64,000 nt of DNA. Origin: Methanothermococcus sp. SCGC AD-155-E23 (lineage in GTDB: Archaea; AGJL01; Methanococci; Methanococcales; Methanococcaceae). Location of the stretch: NCBI GenBank assembly GCA_019561615.1, contig JAHEQA010000004.1, forward strand, positions 42,867 to 106,866, read 5' to 3'. This document shows, one piece after another, positions 27,101-36,902 of this stretch. The notes under the pieces were generated by a model, which had not been told where the DNA came from, searched no databases, and was given only the letters and a program-made list of their open reading frames with translations. The stretch's first letter is position 1, and every line of letters starts with the position of its first letter. A program made the position numbers and the translations under genes.

Positions 27101-27887
27101 AGTCCTCCTCTTTATACCCTTTATTAAATTCCTCTATCCATTTAACCTTCCCCCTTAAAAGACATCTTGCAACGGAGACTAGATCTGAGTATCTCAACAT
27201 CCTCTTGGCATCTTCAAAGGAGGTTACAGAGTTGTTCCCTATGATTATCTTCTCTTTAAAGTATACTCTTATCCCCCTTAGGTAATCAAGATCTGGATAA
27301 TCCCTTCCAGGGTTAAAACAGTCCAGGTGTATCCCCTGGAAGTACTTCCTCACCTTACTTAAAACTCCTATTAGCTCCTCTACAGGGACCACGTTTGCCC
27401 TCACCTTTAGAAAAATAGGTTTCTCTATTTCCACCTCCCAAATCCCCTTTAGAAAATCCCTTAGGGTCTCAAAGTTCTCCCTTTTAAGTAACGCCTGCCC
27501 TATACCTAGCCTGAGGATCTCCTCCTGACGACAGTGACAGTTTAACTCTATTATATCGCAGTATTTTCCCAGAATCTCTATCCTATTCCTGGCTTCCTCA
27601 AAATCTCTGAACCTAATATTCACAGAGATGAGGGCGTTACTCTCCCTGGCTTTTTTAACCTCCTTCTTTACTATATCCTCGAAGTTATCTAGGCTGTAGA
27701 GAAACTCCCTCCTCCCCCTTTTCACCATCTCCCTACTGGCAGACAATGTGGCACTGTCCAAGTTGAGAGCTCCCAGGGTAACTATGCCAAATAGGTTCCT
27801 GTATTTCCCACAGAAGGATCCATCTGTAATACCTGCCATAGGGGCAAGAACCACCTTCCTACCTCTACATCCCCTGAGAACCTCCAT
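27087..27887 (-). CDS. Dus/NifR3-related TIM-barrel protein
   Basis: The 266-residue protein has the dihydrouridine-synthase-like N-terminus VVLAPMAGITDGSF and a FMN-barrel middle part IELNCHCRQEEILRLGIGQ, followed by HLDCFNPGRDYPDLD. It corresponds to an archaeal NifR3-related subgroup that is shorter than true Dus enzymes and lacks their C-terminal RNA-binding domain. Its reaction is unknown to me; flavin binding is likely from the fold. The ATG at 27887 is chosen for the AGGTGGGG site; an upstream in-frame start would overlap the cyclohydrolase gene. It is the second gene of the operon. Confidence 0.72.
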   Translation of the reverse strand: MEVLRGCRGRKVVLAPMAGITDGSFCGKYRNLFGIVTLGALNLDSATLSASREMVKRGRREFLYSLDNFEDIVKKEVKKARESNALISVNIRFRDFEEARNRIEILGKYCDIIELNCHCRQEEILRLGIGQALLKRENFETLRDFLKGIWEVEIEKPIFLKVRANVVPVEELIGVLSKVRKYFQGIHLDCFNPGRDYPDLDYLRGIRVYFKEKIIIGNNSVTSFEDAKRMLRYSDLVSVARCLLRGKVKWIEEFNKGYKEEDYACH

Positions 27888-27898
27888 GTATACCCCAC

Positions 27899-28699
27899 CT
27901 ATATAGGACATAGTGTGTTAAACCTTCTCCTAATACTGTAGTTTTCATAGTTCAAGGTACACACCTGACTCTCCACCTTACCCTTCCTTATAAGTTCCAA
28001 TCCAATATCTGCCATATTGGAGGCCTCCTCTGCAGTCTTTCCTATCCCAATTCCCGCCTTCAACTGAAGCCCTGTCTTCTCCCTTATATCTTCAAAGATA
28101 GCTAGGAAGTCTTCCTCAGTCATACCGTTACATGGACACATGAAGTTATCTCCACCTATGAAGAACACCATGGCACCGTACTTCTTCAACTCCTTCATAA
28201 GTCTCAGGTGGATCTCGTTGATAAGAAGATAGGTGTCATAGGCACTCTCCAGATCTGTCAGTGTCTCTGTAACGTTGTTTACATCCATATGTGCCAGTTG
28301 AACGTATCCATCCTCCAGGATGAAGTTATTTGCAACATCCAATACCTCCTTCCTATACTTATCCTGGGCACTTCCATGCTCCTGTATCTTCTCTGTGGCT
28401 AACTTCTGGGCCTCGTAGGGAGTCTCTGCCGAGGCAATCCCCATACTCACTGTAAAGGGGTATCTGTTCCTTATACTCTCCTGGATCCTCCTGTGGGTGT
28501 CAAGGTCTATACCGTTGGTTATTGCAATTAGGTTATCAAATCTAGTGTAAAAAACTAGACCCCTATGGGCCCCAAATTGAAGGTTTAGATCCCCATAAAG
28601 TCTTGACTGAAGGGCCTGTAAATCACTCTCTCTCCTGGGATTGGGGGTTACAGTCCAGGGGCCGTAGTTGTCTATCTGGATAACTGTAATCTGAATCAT
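27899..28699 (-). CDS. gch3: GTP cyclohydrolase III
   Basis: The 266-residue protein closely resembles M. jannaschii MJ0145 (GCH III, ArfA). It opens [20 protein letters not shown] and has the two ferredoxin-like halves with [16 protein letters not shown] and [13 protein letters not shown], the latter carrying the GGDN metal-binding motif. It makes 2-amino-5-formylamino-6-ribosylamino-4(3H)-pyrimidinone phosphate from GTP for riboflavin and F420. The ATG at 28699 follows GAGGATATC and matches the known start; the frame is open 13 codons upstream. It heads the operon that ends with mptD. Confidence 0.95.
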   Translation of the reverse strand: MIQITVIQIDNYGPWTVTPNPRRESDLQALQSRLYGDLNLQFGAHRGLVFYTRFDNLIAITNGIDLDTHRRIQESIRNRYPFTVSMGIASAETPYEAQKLATEKIQEHGSAQDKYRKEVLDVANNFILEDGYVQLAHMDVNNVTETLTDLESAYDTYLLINEIHLRLMKELKKYGAMVFFIGGDNFMCPCNGMTEEDFLAIFEDIREKTGLQLKAGIGIGKTAEEASNMADIGLELIRKGKVESQVCTLNYENYSIRRRFNTLCPI

Positions 28700-28815
28700 G
28701 ATATCCTCAGGGTGTATTATACTATAATCTCTTTCCATGAGGATATAAAAATATTATAGAAAGATATAAAAATCAAGATCATGAAAAGAATTATCAAAAT
28801 AAAAAGGGGGAGAGA

Positions 28816-29922
28816 ATGGAGGAAAAGATTACAATAAGTGTTATTAAAGCAGATGTTGGGGGGCTCTGTGGTCACACCGAGGCTCCAGAGGAGTTACTGG
28901 AGGTATGTGACTGTATCCTTGAGGAGGCTGTAGACGAGATAATTATAGACTACTACGTTACAAGGTGTGGGGACGATATAAACCTCATTATGACCCATAG
29001 GTTAGGTGTAGATAACGAGAAGGTTCACGGCCTGGCCTGGAGGGCATTTGAAGAGGCTACCAAGGTTGCCAAAGAGATGAAACTCTACGGAGCAGGACAG
29101 GATCTACTTGCAGAGGCATTCAGTGGTAACGTTAGGGGGATGGGGCCAGGATGTGCGGAGATGGAGTTTGTTGAGAGGCCAAGTGAACCTGTAATAGTAT
29201 TCTGCTGTGATAAAACTGATCCCTCTGCATTTAACTTACCACTGTACAAGATATTTGCAGACCCCTTTAATACCGCAGGATTGGTATATGACAAATCCAT
29301 GATTAACGGCTTTAAATTCGACGTTCTAGATATTATCGACAACAAACAGGTGACCTTAAAGGCACCTGAGGAGTCCTATCAGTTACTGGCTCTCATAGGA
29401 AACCTGGAGAAGTACTGTATTAAGAGAGTCTATAGGGCAAAGGATAACGAGATTGCAGCAGTTGTAAGTTCTGAGAAGTTAAATCTCATTGCAGGAAGAT
29501 ACGTAGGTAAGGATGACCCAGTTGCAGTTGTTAGGGCCCAAAGTGGAATGCCTGCAGTGGGAGAGATCTTGGAACCCTTTGCAAATCCACATCTTGTACC
29601 TGGATGGATGAGGGGATGTCACTGGGGACCACTGATGCCAGTTAGTGAGGATGATGCAAGACCTACAAGGTTTGATGGACCTCCAAGGATCATGGCTTTA
29701 GGATTCCAGATCTCCCATGGAAGGTTAATAGGGCCAAATGATCTCTTTGACGATGTGGCCTTCAACAGGGCTAGGGAGAAGGCCTTAAAGATGGCTGATA
29801 TAATAAGGAAGATGGGGCCCTTCCAGCCTCACAGATTACCTGAGGCCATGTTGGAGTATACCACAGTACCTGAGATAATGGCTGAGTTGAAGGAGAGATT
29901 TGTGGATGTTGAGAAGAAGTAA
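28816..29922 (+). CDS. fbp: Fructose-1,6-bisphosphate aldolase/phosphatase
   Basis: The 368-residue bifunctional enzyme has the aldolase residues at their family positions: Tyr229 and Schiff-base Lys232 in GRYVGKDDP. The phosphatase metal ligands are in the N-terminal KADVGGLCGH and the DKTDPSAFN region. It condenses triose phosphates and removes the C1 phosphate, making gluconeogenesis one-directional in archaea. GGGGGAGAG precedes the ATG. It is divergent from gch3 and its stop abuts that of moeA. Confidence 0.97.
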   Translation: MEEKITISVIKADVGGLCGHTEAPEELLEVCDCILEEAVDEIIIDYYVTRCGDDINLIMTHRLGVDNEKVHGLAWRAFEEATKVAKEMKLYGAGQDLLAEAFSGNVRGMGPGCAEMEFVERPSEPVIVFCCDKTDPSAFNLPLYKIFADPFNTAGLVYDKSMINGFKFDVLDIIDNKQVTLKAPEESYQLLALIGNLEKYCIKRVYRAKDNEIAAVVSSEKLNLIAGRYVGKDDPVAVVRAQSGMPAVGEILEPFANPHLVPGWMRGCHWGPLMPVSEDDARPTRFDGPPRIMALGFQISHGRLIGPNDLFDDVAFNRAREKALKMADIIRKMGPFQPHRLPEAMLEYTTVPEIMAELKERFVDVEKK

Positions 29923-31134
29923 TTATAAGAGATAGACCTTTACGTAATCCCCTCTCTCATAACCCTCTATATTTTCATCCACTAGGATGTAACCCTCCCC
30001 ATCCTTGAGGGAGGAGAGTACACCACTCCCCCTGATCCTCAGGGGCTCAATGTAGGTTTTTCTATTTTCACTAACTAACTTCACCCTAACTACATCTGTC
30101 CTCCCCACTGTAGAGGGTATACCTCTCCTCAGGGGTAGGTAAAGAGATCTTCTACTTTTGAAGTAACTTCTAAAGAACAACTCAAACTGTATCACTGCGG
30201 CAACTGGATACCCTGAGAGTATATAGAGCGGTACCTTCCTATCCTCCAGGGGACATACTCCAAATCCAAAGGGTTTTCCTGGCCTTATCTGTACCCCATG
30301 GATTATCAACTCTCCAATACCTTTAACAACTTCAACGGTGTAATCCCTCTCCCCTACAGAGGTGCCTCCAGTGGTAATCACTACATCGTTCTCCTTTACA
30401 GCCCTTAAAAGAACCTCTTCTATCTCCTCTTTCTCATCCCTTACACTTCTGTACATCTTTGGGGTGAAACCTAGCTCCCCTATAAGGGCGTGGAACATGG
30501 GGGTGTTAGAGTTTACAATATATCTTTTTCTCTTTAACTCCTCTATAGTTGTGAAGTCCTCCAGATCTATTAACTCATCCCCTATGGATACTATTCCAAC
30601 ACTTAAATGGTAGGTCTTAACATCCCTTATACCTAGGGAGGAGAGTAGCCCTATATGGTAGGGAGTTATAACCTCTCCCCTTTTCACTATTACCTCTCCC
30701 CTCTTAACATCCTCCCCCCTCCTGGACACGTTCTCGTAGGGGTGAACTCCCCTTCTTACCTCTACAAACCCCTCCCCCTCTATACAGTACTCCTTCATAA
30801 CAACTGCATCTACACCCTGAGGAATTGGCATCCCAGTGGATAACTTAACACACTGCCCCTTTTCCACAGGTTTATCAGGGTCTTCTAGGAGGTCCAGTAT
30901 AACAGGGTTTGTCTCAGAGGCTCCGAAGGTGTCCTCTGCTATCACCCCATAGCCATCCATGGCAGCTCTGTCAAACATGGGAAGGTCCTCAGGTGATAGG
31001 ACATCTTCGGCACATATCCTGTTCCATGCCTCATATACAGGGGTTGTTCTAACCCTCCCCTCCACCACTTTTTCCAACTCCTTAAATACAATATCCCTGG
31101 CCCTCCTATAGGATATGAGATTTTTTAGAAGCAT
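29923..31134 (-). CDS. moeA: Molybdopterin molybdenumtransferase MoeA
   Basis: The 403-residue protein has the MoeA hallmarks DLPMFDRAAMDGYGV, KLSTGMPIPQGVDAVV and TTGGTSVGERDYT. It inserts molybdate or tungstate into MPT-AMP for enzymes such as formylmethanofuran dehydrogenase. The ATG at 31134 is supported by GGTGATATTT; an upstream TTG six codons earlier has no site. MoaA of the same pathway is at 45013-45906. Confidence 0.93.
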   Translation of the reverse strand: MLLKNLISYRRARDIVFKELEKVVEGRVRTTPVYEAWNRICAEDVLSPEDLPMFDRAAMDGYGVIAEDTFGASETNPVILDLLEDPDKPVEKGQCVKLSTGMPIPQGVDAVVMKEYCIEGEGFVEVRRGVHPYENVSRRGEDVKRGEVIVKRGEVITPYHIGLLSSLGIRDVKTYHLSVGIVSIGDELIDLEDFTTIEELKRKRYIVNSNTPMFHALIGELGFTPKMYRSVRDEKEEIEEVLLRAVKENDVVITTGGTSVGERDYTVEVVKGIGELIIHGVQIRPGKPFGFGVCPLEDRKVPLYILSGYPVAAVIQFELFFRSYFKSRRSLYLPLRRGIPSTVGRTDVVRVKLVSENRKTYIEPLRIRGSGVLSSLKDGEGYILVDENIEGYERGDYVKVYLL

Positions 31135-31180
31135 AAATATCACCACTGACAAATTATTCTTAAAAATTTAAAGGGGGACT

Positions 31181-32164
31181 ATGGAGAAGAACACCCTAAA
31201 GTCTCTAATATGGGATGACAAAAATAACCAGTTGATCCTTATAGATCAGAGGAAACTTCCCCATAGATTGGAGTACTTTGTATGTAACAACTACGAGGAT
31301 GTTGCCTTTGCCATAGAGGATATGGTGGTAAGGGGTGCCCCTGCAATAGGGATAAGTGCAGCTTATGGGATGGCACTTGCAGAGATAAAGGGAGATGACA
31401 TTGAAAAGGCCTATGAGAGGCTGAAAAATACAAGACCTACTGCAGTAAATCTATTCTGGGCCCTTGACAGGTGTATGAAGGCCTACAGGAGTAACAGATC
31501 TATCCTAAGTGAGGCCAAACTTATCCATAAAGAGGACAGGGAGGCCTGTAGAAGGATAGGGGAGATAGGGGAGAAAGTTGTTGAAGATGGAGATACTGTA
31601 CTAACCCACTGTAACGCTGGCGCCCTTGCAACCTCTGCCTATGGAACTGCCCTAAGTGTTATAAGGTTTGCACACTACAGGGGCAAAGATATAAGGGTTA
31701 TAGTGGATGAGACAAGACCAAGGTTACAGGGGGCAAAGTTGACAAGTTTCGAGTTAAAGTATGAGGGTATTCCAGTGAAGATAATTACAGACAGTACAGC
31801 AGGTTTTTTGATGAAGAAGGGTATGATAGATAAGGTTATAGTTGGGGCAGATAGGGTTTTGAGGGACTACACAGTTTTCAATAAAATAGGTACCTACTCC
31901 CTGGCTGTACTTGCCAAGTATCACAACATACCCTTCTATGTGGCCTCCCCAACATCCACCTTTGATCTTAAGAGTTCCATAGAGGATGTTGTTATCGAGG
32001 AGAGGGATGAGAGGGAGGTACTCTATATTGAAGGTAAGAGGATAGCACCTGAAGGTGTGGGAGCCTACAACTACGCCTTTGATATAACACCCTTTGAGTT
32101 GATCACTGGAATTATCACAGAGAAGGGGATAATATACAACGAGGAGGATAAGAGGATATCTTAG
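31181..32164 (+). CDS. mtnA: Methylthioribose-1-phosphate isomerase (aIF2B-related)
   Basis: The 327-residue protein has the MtnA active-site residues Cys144 (LTHCNAGALATS) and Asp224 (VGADRVL), plus the family stretch DETRPRLQGAKLTSFEL. It isomerises 5-methylthioribose-1-phosphate to the ribulose form in methylthioadenosine salvage. It was once annotated as an eIF2B-like factor; ribose-1,5-bisphosphate isomerase is the nearest alternative. GGGGGACT precedes the ATG. The 3' end overlaps the convergent PHP gene by 4 bp. Confidence 0.88.
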   Translation: MEKNTLKSLIWDDKNNQLILIDQRKLPHRLEYFVCNNYEDVAFAIEDMVVRGAPAIGISAAYGMALAEIKGDDIEKAYERLKNTRPTAVNLFWALDRCMKAYRSNRSILSEAKLIHKEDREACRRIGEIGEKVVEDGDTVLTHCNAGALATSAYGTALSVIRFAHYRGKDIRVIVDETRPRLQGAKLTSFELKYEGIPVKIITDSTAGFLMKKGMIDKVIVGADRVLRDYTVFNKIGTYSLAVLAKYHNIPFYVASPTSTFDLKSSIEDVVIEERDEREVLYIEGKRIAPEGVGAYNYAFDITPFELITGIITEKGIIYNEEDKRIS

Positions 32165-33039
32165 ATATGTACCTCCTTTAACTTACTCTTGGCCTTCCTC
32201 TTAAGGTAGTAGTTACCTAGGATCCCTGTAATAAAGGGGAGGGGAGTACCTATATACAACAGTCCACTGAACATTGCAAGGAGTTTCTTGTAGAAGGGTA
32301 TATTTAACTCGTTTCTAAAGATGAAGGATTTAATAAGTTTCTTCTCAGACTCATAGACCACCTTATAACTCCAGAGTATTATATCCCAGAGAGGTGTGGG
32401 ACTACCTCCGTAGGTGGTTTTCCTATTTACTATAGCCTCATAGAGGTCATCCTTTGAGGTCCCCTGGAAGTATGTACGTCCATTACCTACCATCTTGGCC
32501 AGATGGGCATCACTACTACCTATGAAGGCAACTGGTTTCTTGTGGTAGTTCTTCATCACCTTCTCAAGGGCTATGTTGTTAATAATACTATCCCTGTGAT
32601 AGGCGTTAAATACCTCTACACCGTCTAGGTCCAGTTGAAATATCTTATCCCCCAGGGCCTTACATATGGGACTGTAGGGATGAGGAGCTATTGCCAAACC
32701 CCCCTGTTCATGGATAAGTTCTATAGTCTCCTCTGCAGAGAGACCCCTGGGAATCTCCTCATTTAAATACAACCCTATAACCTCCCCATCCCTAGTCATT
32801 ATCTCACTTCCAACAACTACCTCCACCCCAAACTCCTTCTCAAGTTTTTTAGTCTCCAAACCTCCCCTTATGGTGTTGTGATCTGTAATGGCTATAACAC
32901 TGAGGTTTCTCTTTTTGGCGTACTTCATAACATTCCTCGGTTCCTCTACAGAGTCTGGGAATTTCAACCCCATGTATCTCGTTATACCTGAATACTTTGT
33001 ATGGATGTGTAGATCCCCCTTTGAGTACTCCTTCTCCAT
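32161..33039 (-). CDS. PHP-domain metal-dependent phosphoesterase with a C-terminal membrane segment
   Basis: The 292-residue protein has PHP metal-binding motifs DLHIHTKYS (residues 9-17), AITDHNT, an HPYSP block and GSSDAH. The last ~50 residues contain a hydrophobic stretch (LLAMFSGLLYIGTPLPFITG) followed by KRKAKSKLKE, suggesting a membrane anchor with a basic cytoplasmic tail. The substrate is unknown; PHP proteins of this type hydrolyse phosphoesters or nucleotides. GAGGGATATC precedes the ATG. It is 10 bp downstream of the nnr gene. Confidence 0.78.
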   Translation of the reverse strand: MEKEYSKGDLHIHTKYSGITRYMGLKFPDSVEEPRNVMKYAKKRNLSVIAITDHNTIRGGLETKKLEKEFGVEVVVGSEIMTRDGEVIGLYLNEEIPRGLSAEETIELIHEQGGLAIAPHPYSPICKALGDKIFQLDLDGVEVFNAYHRDSIINNIALEKVMKNYHKKPVAFIGSSDAHLAKMVGNGRTYFQGTSKDDLYEAIVNRKTTYGGSPTPLWDIILWSYKVVYESEKKLIKSFIFRNELNIPFYKKLLAMFSGLLYIGTPLPFITGILGNYYLKRKAKSKLKEVHI

Positions 33040-33049
33040 GATATCCCTC

Positions 33050-34573
33050 TTATTTAAATATACTTAGTACCTTGGGAATACACTCTATGAGATCTAGAGG
33101 GGTGTAGTAGTATCCCTTTTCACTTAGTAGCATATCCCCTGCATATCCATTGATATAGGCTCCACAGCATGCAGAGATAAACCCCTCGTTCCTGGAGTAG
33201 AGGGCTCCTACTATACCACAGAGTACATCTCCAGTACCCCCTACTGTCATCCCTGCATTACCAGTTTTGTTTATCTTTATCCTCTCGTTATTGAAGATGA
33301 GATCGTATCTACCCTTCAAGAGTATGGTGGATTTTACATCCTCCAGGGAGGTAGGGTCCTCTAGATTTATCCCCATGTATTCAAACTCCCTCCTATGGGG
33401 TGTAAATATAAAGTTCCCCTTGAACTCGAAATCCCTGTAGTCAATAAGTTTTATGGCATCTGCATCTATAACAACTCTCTTATCTCCAACCTCCTCTAGA
33501 TAACTATTTACAAACTCCCTACTCTCCTCATTCACCCCTAAGCCACTTCCCAGGATTACTACCTGGTGATCCCTGGAGAGCTTCAAAGCCTCCCCTATAC
33601 ATTCTACACTTAGGTAATCCCCCTCAACCTCATAGCCTATTAGATGTGGGTAATTTCTCAGGGCATCTATCACCGGTCTAACTGAGAAGACGGTGGTTAT
33701 ATCTACTATCTTTGAGGCTGCCAGGGCAGAGAGTACAGGTGCTCCGAAGTATCTCTTAGAGCCCCCTATTATCAGAACCTTTCCATTTTCACCTTTGTGG
33801 GAGTTTGGATCCCTAGTGGAGAGGGTATACATATCTCCCCAACCAACAAGGTAGTGGGCCACCTTGGGAATACCTATCCTCTTAACAACTACTCTATTAT
33901 CCACATTCTCTACCTTTCTCCTGTGGAAGGTTACAGTTAAGTCTCCCCTTAACCCCTTGGTCTCAACATCTACAGAGATTATCTTAATCTTTCCCCTATC
34001 TCTTAACCTGTTAAGGTTGTCTACTAAGGTTTTAAAGGGCTCCCTCAGTTCCCCCCTGATACCAGTTCCAAGGAGGGCGTCTATAACAACAACGTTATCT
34101 TTTTCATTGGACTCTATCTCCTTTACAACCTTCAATACATCCTCAAGACATGGCACCTCCCTAATCTCAAGTCTATAGTCCAACTGGGCTATACCCTTAA
34201 GTACCTTGAAGTTCTCCCTGGCCTCGTAGGTTTTTATAAACTCCTCCCTTCCAAGGAGTACAACTGTCAAGGTGTCTTCAAAACCACAGTAATCTGTTAG
34301 GTGACGAGCTGCAACAAACCCATCTCCCCCGTTATTTCCAAGACCACAGAAGATGTATACCCTATTTCTAGAGTCCTCCCTTAGATATTTTGAAACCTCC
34401 TCTGCAACTGATTTCCCAGCGTTCTCCATTAGGAGCATCCTTGGAATACCTAGGTACTCACAGTTACTATCTACTATATTCATCTCCTCTGGGGTGATGT
34501 AATCCCTACTCCTTTTACTGTAGTACTCCTTTAAGAGTTTGTGAAATATCTCCAGGTTAATCATAGGGATCAT
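33050..34573 (-). CDS. nnr: Bifunctional NAD(P)H-hydrate repair enzyme Nnr
   Basis: The 507-residue protein fuses an N-terminal YjeF_N epimerase (IFCGLGNNGGDGFVAARHL, about residues 73-91) to a C-terminal ADP/ATP-dependent dehydratase of ribokinase fold (KVLIIGGSKRYFGAP, then GNAGMTVGGTGDVLCGI). Together they repair damaged NAD(P)HX. Two in-frame ATGs three codons apart make the exact start uncertain. It lies between a CBS-domain gene upstream and the PHP gene downstream. Confidence 0.92.
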   Translation of the reverse strand: MIPMINLEIFHKLLKEYYSKRSRDYITPEEMNIVDSNCEYLGIPRMLLMENAGKSVAEEVSKYLREDSRNRVYIFCGLGNNGGDGFVAARHLTDYCGFEDTLTVVLLGREEFIKTYEARENFKVLKGIAQLDYRLEIREVPCLEDVLKVVKEIESNEKDNVVVIDALLGTGIRGELREPFKTLVDNLNRLRDRGKIKIISVDVETKGLRGDLTVTFHRRKVENVDNRVVVKRIGIPKVAHYLVGWGDMYTLSTRDPNSHKGENGKVLIIGGSKRYFGAPVLSALAASKIVDITTVFSVRPVIDALRNYPHLIGYEVEGDYLSVECIGEALKLSRDHQVVILGSGLGVNEESREFVNSYLEEVGDKRVVIDADAIKLIDYRDFEFKGNFIFTPHRREFEYMGINLEDPTSLEDVKSTILLKGRYDLIFNNERIKINKTGNAGMTVGGTGDVLCGIVGALYSRNEGFISACCGAYINGYAGDMLLSEKGYYYTPLDLIECIPKVLSIFK

Positions 34574-34597
34574 TCTCTTAATTTTTATAAAAAGTAT

Positions 34598-34972
34598 TTA
34601 ATCCCTGGGGGATCTATAATATCTCAGCAGGTCAAAGACTGATAGGGTACCCACTACTTCCCCCTCTCCATTAACTACGGGATAGGCTACAACCTCCCCC
34701 TCTACCATCTCCTCTATTAAGTCCTGGGAGATCTCTTCATCCTCCTTTAACACCTTTATTTCATCAATATAGAGCATAAGGTCCTCTAACTTAGAGTGTT
34801 TACATCCCACCATTAAGTCTAGAGCTCTAACCCATCCCTCAAGTTTTCCCTCCTCAACTACAGGGGCGTAACTCTTATTCCTTCTATACATCAACTCGAT
34901 AGCCTCCCCTCCAACCATATCTGGGGAGAGGACTAGAAAGTCCCTACTCATAACATCCCTTACCTTGGGCAT
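34598..34972 (-). CDS. Stand-alone CBS-domain pair protein (124 aa)
   Basis: The protein is a single Bateman module. CBS1 begins VRDVMSRDFLVLSPDM and CBS2 ends in YPVVNGEGEVVGTLSVFDLL. Such modules bind adenosyl ligands (AMP, ATP, SAM, possibly c-di-AMP) and regulate partner proteins. It is 24 bp upstream of nnr and so likely in the same transcript; a regulatory link is inference. Its ATG is only 36 bp from the TTG of the divergent dph6 gene. Confidence 0.8.
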   Translation of the reverse strand: MPKVRDVMSRDFLVLSPDMVGGEAIELMYRRNKSYAPVVEEGKLEGWVRALDLMVGCKHSKLEDLMLYIDEIKVLKEDEEISQDLIEEMVEGEVVAYPVVNGEGEVVGTLSVFDLLRYYRSPRD

Positions 34973-35008
34973 CTCTAACCCTCACTAGTGATTTATAGGG
35001 TGAGATCT

Positions 35009-35680
35009 TTGAAGGTGGCAGCACTTTACTCTGGAGGAAAGGATTCTGCATACGCCCTCTGGTGGGCACTACATCAAGGCTGGGAGGTTAAGTATCTAGT
35101 TAACGTGGTACCTGAGAACAGGGAGAGCTATATGTTCCACGTCCCCAACGTGGAATTGACAGAGTTGGTCTCCAAGAGTACAGGTATACCCCTTGTAAGG
35201 GTTTACACCAAGGGGGAGAAGGAGAAGGAGGTGCTAGATCTAAAGAGGGCCTTGAAAAAGTTGGATATCGATGGGGTGGTCAGTGGGGCTATTGCAAGTG
35301 AGTACCAGAGGAGAAGGATAGATCATATCTGTGAGGAGTTAGGTATAAGATCCTTTGCTCCACTCTGGCACAAGGATCAGGAGTTGATACTGAGAGATGC
35401 TGCCAAGTTCTTCCACTTTAAGATCGTCAGTGTATCGGCCTATGGCTTAGGTAGGGAGTACCTTGGAAAGACCATAGACGAGAGTAACCTCCAGGAGTTA
35501 ATAGAGGTTATGGAGAGGTACGGGATAAACAAGGCCTTTGAAGGTGGAGAGGCTGAGACCTTTGTCTTTGATGCACCTTACTTCAGGAAGAAGATCGTTG
35601 TAGTGGATTACGAGATCCTCTGGGATGGAAGGACAGGTGTCTACCTAGTCAAGGAGGCTAAACTAGTTGACAAGTATTAA
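35009..35680 (+). CDS. dph6: Diphthine-ammonia ligase family protein (Dph6-like N-type ATP pyrophosphatase)
   Basis: The 223-residue protein has the PP-loop [16 protein letters not shown] at its N-terminus. It also has the family blocks [20 protein letters not shown] and [14 protein letters not shown]. The family makes diphthamide on EF2 from diphthine, ATP and ammonium. The TTG at 35009 is chosen because GGGTGAG lies four bases upstream and it gives the usual [13 protein letters not shown] start; a GTG seven codons earlier is less likely. It converges with a 4-bp overlap on the next zinc-ribbon gene. Confidence 0.85.
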   Translation: MKVAALYSGGKDSAYALWWALHQGWEVKYLVNVVPENRESYMFHVPNVELTELVSKSTGIPLVRVYTKGEKEKEVLDLKRALKKLDIDGVVSGAIASEYQRRRIDHICEELGIRSFAPLWHKDQELILRDAAKFFHFKIVSVSAYGLGREYLGKTIDESNLQELIEVMERYGINKAFEGGEAETFVFDAPYFRKKIVVVDYEILWDGRTGVYLVKEAKLVDKY

Positions 35681-36000
35681 CATAGGGTTCTATAGGAGGC
35701 TGGAATATTCAGGGTACTGTTACAGTGGGGACATTGGATGGTAAGGTCCTTGAATCTAAAGTTTGCCTCAAAGGGTTTCTTACAGTAGGGGCACAGCCAT
35801 ATCCTCTTAGAGGTTTTTACACATTCCCCAACATCTCCAACTGTTGGATACCTTTCACAGGATCTATCACTGTCACCTCTCCTGTACTTAAAGAAGGACT
35901 TCACAGTGCTTAGATACAGCTCTACAGTGCTCTTACTTATACACTCCTTCCCCCCACATATGGGACAGGAGATACCTTTCTTCTTATCCTGGGTCTCCAT
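35677..36000 (-). CDS. Cysteine-rich zinc-ribbon protein, unknown function
   Basis: The 107-residue protein has three clear CxxC knuckles (CPIC near the N-terminus, CPYC and CPHC near the C-terminus) and further single cysteines between them. That is enough for two zinc sites around a basic middle segment. GGAGGTTATAGT before the ATG at 36000 fixes the start; 14 extra upstream codons are open but unsupported. I do not recognise a family. It overlaps the end of dph6 by 4 bp and is divergent from pheA. Confidence 0.65.
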   Translation of the reverse strand: METQDKKKGISCPICGGKECISKSTVELYLSTVKSFFKYRRGDSDRSCERYPTVGDVGECVKTSKRIWLCPYCKKPFEANFRFKDLTIQCPHCNSTLNIPASYRTLC

Positions 36001-36074
36001 ACTATAACCTCCTGATTTAACTATCTTTAATATGTTTATCACTTTTTATAACAGTTGCCCTTTTTGGTGGAAGA

Positions 36075-36902
36075 ATGATCTACTGCCTAGGACCTAGGGG
36101 TAGTTACTCCGAGATAGCTGCCAAGGTATTCTCCAAGATCCTTGGGGAGAATAACATAGTATGTTGTAACTCCATATACGACGTCTTCCAGTATTTGGAG
36201 GGTAGTAAAGGTAACACCTATGGGGTAGTGCCCTCTGAGAACTCCATAGAGGGATCTGTATCCCTTACCCAGGATCTTCTCTTGGAGTTCTACCCCAAGA
36301 TCAGGATATACGGAGAGCTAGATATAAACATAAATCACTGCCTAGTTGGATACAACAGGGAGAAGATTAAGAGGGTGTACTCCCATCCCCAGGCACTTGC
36401 CCAGTGTAGAAAATATATAAAAAAATATGGCTGGGAGGTTGTGCCAGTATCCAGTACAGCCAAGGCTGTTAAGTTAGTTAGATCCATGGGAAGTGAAGAG
36501 GTAGGGGCAATTGCCTCCAAGGAGGCTGCCAGACTCTACAACCTGAAGATCCTCGAGGAGGGGATACAGGACTATAAAAACAACACCACAAGATTTATAC
36601 TCATTGGAAAAAAGGGGTTGAAGTTAAATTTGAAAGGGGAGGGGATGAAGAAATCCACAGTTATACTAAAACTTATAGAGGATAGACCTGGTGCCCTCTA
36701 CGAGATACTTAAGGTATTCAACGACTTCAAGGTCAATTTAACAAGGATAGAGTCCAGACCCTCAAAGGAGGAGTTGGGGAATTACATCTTCTATATAGAC
36801 TATATCACCCCTAAAAATGAAGGGGACCTTCTAAAAGAGTTAGAAAGGCACGTGGCCTATATAAAGCATCTAGGTTGTTACAGGGTCTTTAGCAAGAGCT
36901 GA
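36075..36902 (+). CDS. pheA: Prephenate dehydratase PheA (PDT + ACT domains)
   Basis: The 275-residue protein has the prephenate dehydratase core with the catalytic-site motif NNTTRFILIG near residue 174. A C-terminal ACT domain (RPGALYEILKVF, then LTRIESRPSKEELGNYIFY) carries the phenylalanine-sensing ESRP motif. It makes phenylpyruvate from prephenate and is probably feedback-inhibited by phenylalanine. There is no fused chorismate mutase. GGTGGAAGA precedes the ATG. The 3' end overlaps the convergent phosphohexomutase gene by 14 bp. Confidence 0.95.
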   Translation: MIYCLGPRGSYSEIAAKVFSKILGENNIVCCNSIYDVFQYLEGSKGNTYGVVPSENSIEGSVSLTQDLLLEFYPKIRIYGELDININHCLVGYNREKIKRVYSHPQALAQCRKYIKKYGWEVVPVSSTAKAVKLVRSMGSEEVGAIASKEAARLYNLKILEEGIQDYKNNTTRFILIGKKGLKLNLKGEGMKKSTVILKLIEDRPGALYEILKVFNDFKVNLTRIESRPSKEELGNYIFYIDYITPKNEGDLLKELERHVAYIKHLGCYRVFSKS

